From contig JBQTJI010000081.1 in the NCBI GenBank assembly GCA_052387255.1, positions 5,738-69,737 on the forward strand: a stretch of DNA of 64,000 nucleotides, written 5' to 3'. This document shows positions 60,881-64,000 of this stretch, piece after piece. A program made the translations under genes and the position numbers. The stretch comes from JBBQXK01 sp052387255. GTDB taxonomy: Bacteria; Pseudomonadota; Alphaproteobacteria; Rhodobacterales; Rhodobacteraceae. Below the pieces are notes generated by a model that ran no database searches, was not told the DNA's origin, and saw only the letters and a program-made list of their open reading frames with translations. Position 1 is the stretch's first letter; every line of letters begins with the position of its first letter.

Positions 60881-60916
60881 TGATGCACCTCCCTCTCCCC
60901 TTGGGGGTGAGGGGGG
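60881..60916 (+). repeat. Dispersed hairpin repeat, copy 2
   Basis: TGATGCACCTCCCTCTCCCC then TTGGGGGTGAGGGGGG. It matches the minus-strand copy at 27901-27949, with a single substitution in the first 20 bases and loss of 12 internal bases. It lies between the binding-protein stop (60996) and the Fe-ADH start (60814). Confidence 0.75.
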
Positions 60917-60995
60917 AAGGGCTACGCCCGCCATCCGGCCTGCACGCGCAAGGTCCGGGACCCCGACCTTGTGCCGGGGTCCCGGGGTATCTTCC

Positions 60996-62255
60996 TCAGC
61001 CGCCGCGCAGGGCGTCGCAATCGGGCGTGTCGCGCGACGGCAGGCCCATGGCCGTGAACGCTTCGGGCGTCATGCCAAGGGTCTGCGTGACATTGTCCTG
61101 CTGGGCCACCATCTTGTTGGCAAGCCCGCCGTCCGCCGTCTCGACCACCTCGTTGACATAGACGGTGCCGGTGGCCTGGCGGTTCTCGTTCAGCGTCACC
61201 ACCCCCAGCGGCGTCTGCAGTTGCAGCGCGGACAGGGCCGCGTGGAACTTCTTCTGGCCGTCCGACAGATCACCGTCGATCTGGTTCAGCGCGGCAATCG
61301 CGGCCAGCGTCGCGTTGTAGTAGCCGACCCCGAACAGCGAGGGCGAGGGGAAACGTTCTGCCTCGGGGAAGGCGTCCTGATAGGCCTTGACGTAGGCCTG
61401 CCATTCCGGGGCGGGATTGTCCTCGGCCAGCGCGCCGCTGGTCGGCGTGCCGACAAGGGCGTCCTTGGCCCGGCCCTTGGACGTCAGCACCGTCTGGTCG
61501 GCCATGATCGTGCCGCCGATCAGGTTGGTGTCGGCCCCGGCCTGTTCGTACTGGTTGAGGAAGTTGATCGCATCGGTGCCGCCCACGCCCAGATAGATGG
61601 CGTCCACGTCATCGGGCAGTTGCGCGATCACGCCGCCAAAGTCGGACGACCCCAACGGCACCCAGAAGCGTTCCACGATGTCGCCGCCCGAGCGGCAGAA
61701 ATCGACCGCGAAGCCCAGAAAGTTGGTGTAGCCGAAGGAATAGTCGGCGGCGATGGTCACCACCCGCTTCCACCCCTTTTCGTTCACCACATAGGACCCC
61801 AGCCCCTGCCCCCACTGCGCCCCGTCCAGGTTGAAGCGGAAGAAGTTTGGCGCGGGGTCGACCCAGGTGGTTTCCAAGGCACCCGAGATGCCGTTGATCA
61901 CCGTCTTGTCGGGGATCGTCTTGGCATAGTCGCGCATCGCGATGCCTTCGGACCCCGACAAGGGGCCGATGATGAAATCGACGCCGTCCTGTTCGATCAG
62001 CTTGCGCGCCTGGCGGATGGTGGTGTCGGGCGTGGTGTCGGTGGCGGCGACCACCGTCTCGATCTTCTTGCCGCCGGCCATCCCGCCCGCCTGTTGCAGC
62101 GCCAGTTCGACGTTGCGCACGCCGTCCGCGCCACCGGCCGCAAAGGCCCCTTCCAGCGCGACCAGAATGCCGATCTTGATCGTGTCCTGCGCCAGCGCCA
62201 TGGCTGGCACCAGCAGCGCCACCGCCGACACGGTGCCGATGAAAAGCTTTCTCAT
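60996..62255 (-). CDS. Periplasmic substrate-binding protein, branched-chain type
   Basis: A 419-residue LivJ/LivK-like binding protein. Residues 1-22 are a signal peptide (VSAVALLVPAMALA before QDTI) with no lipobox Cys, so the protein is soluble. KIGILVALEGAFAAGGADGV, ATDTTPDTTIRQARKLIEQDGVDFIIGPLSGSEG and YSFGYTNFLGF follow the peripheral binding fold type I. GGAGGAGAACC directly precedes the ATG at 62255, the strongest ribosome site in the region. It delivers substrate to the LivHMGF transporter; ligand unknown. Confidence 0.9.
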   Translation of the reverse strand: MRKLFIGTVSAVALLVPAMALAQDTIKIGILVALEGAFAAGGADGVRNVELALQQAGGMAGGKKIETVVAATDTTPDTTIRQARKLIEQDGVDFIIGPLSGSEGIAMRDYAKTIPDKTVINGISGALETTWVDPAPNFFRFNLDGAQWGQGLGSYVVNEKGWKRVVTIAADYSFGYTNFLGFAVDFCRSGGDIVERFWVPLGSSDFGGVIAQLPDDVDAIYLGVGGTDAINFLNQYEQAGADTNLIGGTIMADQTVLTSKGRAKDALVGTPTSGALAEDNPAPEWQAYVKAYQDAFPEAERFPSPSLFGVGYYNATLAAIAALNQIDGDLSDGQKKFHAALSALQLQTPLGVVTLNENRQATGTVYVNEVVETADGGLANKMVAQQDNVTQTLGMTPEAFTAMGLPSRDTPDCDALRGG

Positions 62256-62387
62256 GGTTCTCCTCCCTGGAGCCGTCGTCATGGCCCGCCCGTCCCTCGC
62301 GGGCGTCGTGCCGTCAGCCTAGGGTCGCAGGGCCGGGGCGCGTGATAGTCGGGCGATGCGCGCCATATCCGAGCGTCTGATTTTTTG

Positions 62388-63803
62388 TCAGGCCTGGCGC
62401 AGGACGGCACCGGGGTTGAGGATGCCCCTGGGGTCGAGCGCGGCCTTGACCGCGCGCATCGCCGCCAGTTTCCCCGGATCGCCGTAGCGTTCCAGATCGG
62501 CCACCTTCAACCGTCCGATGCCGTGTTCGGCGCTGACCGACCCGCCGCGCGCGTGGACCATGTCGTGCACGCAAGCCTTGATCGCTGCCCGCTGGGGGTC
62601 GTGGTCGGCGCGCGCCCGGCCGGGCATGGGAAAGACGTTGTAGTGCAGGTTGCCGTCGCCGAGGTGGCCAAAGCAGTTGATGCGGAACGCGCCGATCCGG
62701 GCCAGTGCGGGGCCGCAGGCGTCGATGAACCCCGCGCATTCCGACAGGGGCAGGCTGATGTCGTGGTTCGACACGGCCCCGATGCGGCGGTTGGCCTCGG
62801 GGATCGATTCGCGCACCGCCCAGAAGGCCGCGCGCTGTGCGAGGGTTGCGGCGATGACGGCGTCGTCGGACAGGCCCTGCGCCACGGCATCGGCAAAGAT
62901 CGCCTCCAGCGCCGCCTGCGAGTCAAGGCCCTGCGGCAGGCCGAGGTCGATCAGCACCATCCAGTCGGGGACCGTGGCAAAGGGCGCGCGCACCTCGGGG
63001 CCGACCTCGGCCAGAAAGCGCAGGCCCTGCCCCGCGATCAGTTCGAAGGCCGACACAAGGCCCGGCACCCGCGCCTCGGCCAGCGCCAGCAGCGCCAGGG
63101 CGGCGGCGGGCGAGGCCACCGTCAGGAACGCGGTGCCGCGCGCGGCGGGCGGCATGACCATGCGCAGGCTGGCCGCGGTGATGACGCCCAGCGTCCCCTC
63201 GGACCCGATCAACAGGTTGCGCAGGTCGTAGCCGGTGTTGTCCTTGCGCAGCCTGCGCAGGCCATGCCAGACCGTGCCGTCCGCCAGCACCGCCTCGAGC
63301 CCCAGGCACAGGTCGCGCGCATTGCCGTGGCGCAGCACGTTCACGCCGCCCGCGTTGGTGCCGAGGATGCCGCCGACCCGCGCCGACCCCTCGGACGCCA
63401 GCGACAGCGGGAACATCCGGCCCGCCTGCGCCGCCGCCGCCTGCACGGCGGCCAGCGTCGCGCCGGCCTCGGCGATCAGGACGTTCTCTTCGGGCCAGAC
63501 CCCGCGCACTGCCGCCATACGGTCGAGCGACAGGATCAGCGCCGCCGGGCCGCCGGGCATCACCTGCCCGCCCACGAGGCCCGTGCCGCCGCCCAGGGGC
63601 ACCACCCCCACCCCGGCGCTGCAGCAGAAGGCAAGGATCACCGACACCTCATCGACCGTCCGGGGCCGCGCCACGGCTGCCGCCTGCCCCTGCCAGCGCC
63701 CGCGCGGCTCGGTCAGGTCGCGCGCCTGCGCCTCGCGCAGCGTGCCGGGGGGCAGGCGCTCGGCCAGGGCGGACAGGAAGGCGGGGGTGGCGGGGTTCAG
63801 CAT
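62388..63803 (-). CDS. FAD-linked oxidase, GlcD/D-2-hydroxyacid dehydrogenase type
   Basis: A 471-residue VAO/PCMH-family flavoprotein. The FAD domain holds VVPLGGGTGLVGGQVMPGG, ASEGSARVGGILGTNAGGVNV, DNTGYDLRNLLIGSEGTLGVIT; the substrate domain holds NHDISLPLSECAGF, CFGHLGDGNLHYNVFP and SAEHGIGRLK. These match GlcD and D-lactate/D-2-hydroxyglutarate dehydrogenases. It would oxidise a 2-hydroxy acid to a keto acid and could supply or clear a pathway intermediate. It starts at ATG 63803 and is the first minus-strand gene of the run. Confidence 0.88.
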   Translation of the reverse strand: MLNPATPAFLSALAERLPPGTLREAQARDLTEPRGRWQGQAAAVARPRTVDEVSVILAFCCSAGVGVVPLGGGTGLVGGQVMPGGPAALILSLDRMAAVRGVWPEENVLIAEAGATLAAVQAAAAQAGRMFPLSLASEGSARVGGILGTNAGGVNVLRHGNARDLCLGLEAVLADGTVWHGLRRLRKDNTGYDLRNLLIGSEGTLGVITAASLRMVMPPAARGTAFLTVASPAAALALLALAEARVPGLVSAFELIAGQGLRFLAEVGPEVRAPFATVPDWMVLIDLGLPQGLDSQAALEAIFADAVAQGLSDDAVIAATLAQRAAFWAVRESIPEANRRIGAVSNHDISLPLSECAGFIDACGPALARIGAFRINCFGHLGDGNLHYNVFPMPGRARADHDPQRAAIKACVHDMVHARGGSVSAEHGIGRLKVADLERYGDPGKLAAMRAVKAALDPRGILNPGAVLRQA

Positions 63804-63854
63804 GCGCGCATGCCTAGCGCAGTCGCGAGACAAGCGGAAGAACCCCCTTCGGCC

Positions 63855-63904
63855 CTTTCGTCTTTGCCCAAGTATCCCGGGGGTGCGGGGGGCCGCCCCC
63901 CCCC
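63855..63904 (-). repeat. Dispersed GC-hairpin repeat, copy D
   Basis: Read on the minus strand: G9 and C6 arms around CGG, then GCACCCCCGGGATACTT and GGGCAAAGACGAAAG. It is the fourth copy of the family at 39841, 44314 and 46403, and lies just after the stop of the partial gene at the right edge. Confidence 0.72.
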
Positions 63905-63929
63905 GAGCGCCCACCCCCCCCGCCCCCGC

Positions 63930-64000
63930 TCACACCCCCCCCGCCCGCGGCACCACCCAGAACGTGGGGCGGCCCCGCACGCGGGCGACCGACCACTCCA
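63930..64000 (-). CDS. C-terminal fragment of an unidentified protein
   Basis: The last 71 bases read on the minus strand give 22 codons, EWSVARVRGRPTFWVVPRAG then GV, and TGA at 63930-63932. The composition looks coding and a dispersed repeat follows the stop, as it does after the SMP-30 fusion gene. Nothing can be said about function; the gene is cut by the window edge. Confidence 0.4.
   Translation of the reverse strand, partial: EWSVARVRGRPTFWVVPRAGGV

Overview
The window is a high-GC (roughly 65-70%) chromosomal segment of an alphaproteobacterium, most likely order Rhodobacterales (Rhodobacter/Gemmobacter/Tabrizicola-like). The evidence is gene content and order: glyQ-DUF6446-glyS-ppdK, folB-folP-glmM, ftsW-murG-murC-DUF2484, a short prolyl-tRNA synthetase of 445 residues, hda next to ppk1, and short GC-rich hairpin repeats scattered between genes. 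Most long ORFs on the strand opposite a gene are high-GC shadows and are left out. No rRNA, tRNA, CRISPR array, transposase or phage gene was seen.

Region 1 (1-23.6 kb) is mainly housekeeping. It opens with a partial ParD-type antitoxin. Next come an omega-amino-acid:pyruvate aminotransferase and a divergent rutR-like regulator that share a near-perfect RutR operator. A BrnT/BrnA module follows whose toxin gene has an amber codon at position 6. Then come trmJ, a TfoX-domain protein, a ThiE-like protein, glmM-folP-folB, a SleB-type hydrolase, a PPDK homologue with a degenerate ATP-binding half, glyS/glyQ, a SPOR/peptidoglycan-binding protein with a catalytically dead trypsin fold, a nitrilase-superfamily amidase, a thioesterase, a frameshifted DUF998 membrane gene, proS and a compositionally mosaic pentapeptide-repeat membrane protein.

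Region 2 (23.8-37.5 kb) holds an AI-2E family permease, hda and ppk1 in a coupled run, then a cell-wall block. murD stands apart from ftsW-murG-murC and four small membrane proteins. An SDR, a beta-trefoil-like secreted protein and a PNPOx-like protein lie between them, so the usual division/cell-wall cluster is broken here.

Region 3 (37.5-63.8 kb) is an uninterrupted minus-strand run of 23 ORFs that looks like one large catabolic island. In transcription order it encodes a GlcD-type FAD oxidase, a periplasmic binding protein, an Fe-dependent dehydrogenase, an AraC regulator, a branched-chain-type ABC transporter (LivH, LivM, LivG and a LivF fused to a Tm-1-like domain), a PEP-hydrolase-like TIM barrel, a very long flotillin-like protein, two SRPBCC proteins, a three-subunit molybdenum hydroxylase (CoxM-, CoxS- and CoxL-like, the large subunit split into two ORFs at a repeat-rich linker) with CoxD/CoxE-type maturation factors, an amidohydrolase, a metallo-beta-lactamase-fold lactonase, an SMP-30/cysteine-hydrolase fusion, and an SDR-FAH hydrolase-SDR trio resembling the end of the non-phosphorylating L-fucose pathway. 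The likely logic is uptake, hydroxylation by a Mo enzyme, lactone or amide hydrolysis, and C-C cleavage to central metabolites. The substrate cannot be read from sequence, and this island is the best candidate for an undescribed system. Several dispersed repeat families mark its intergenic and linker regions.
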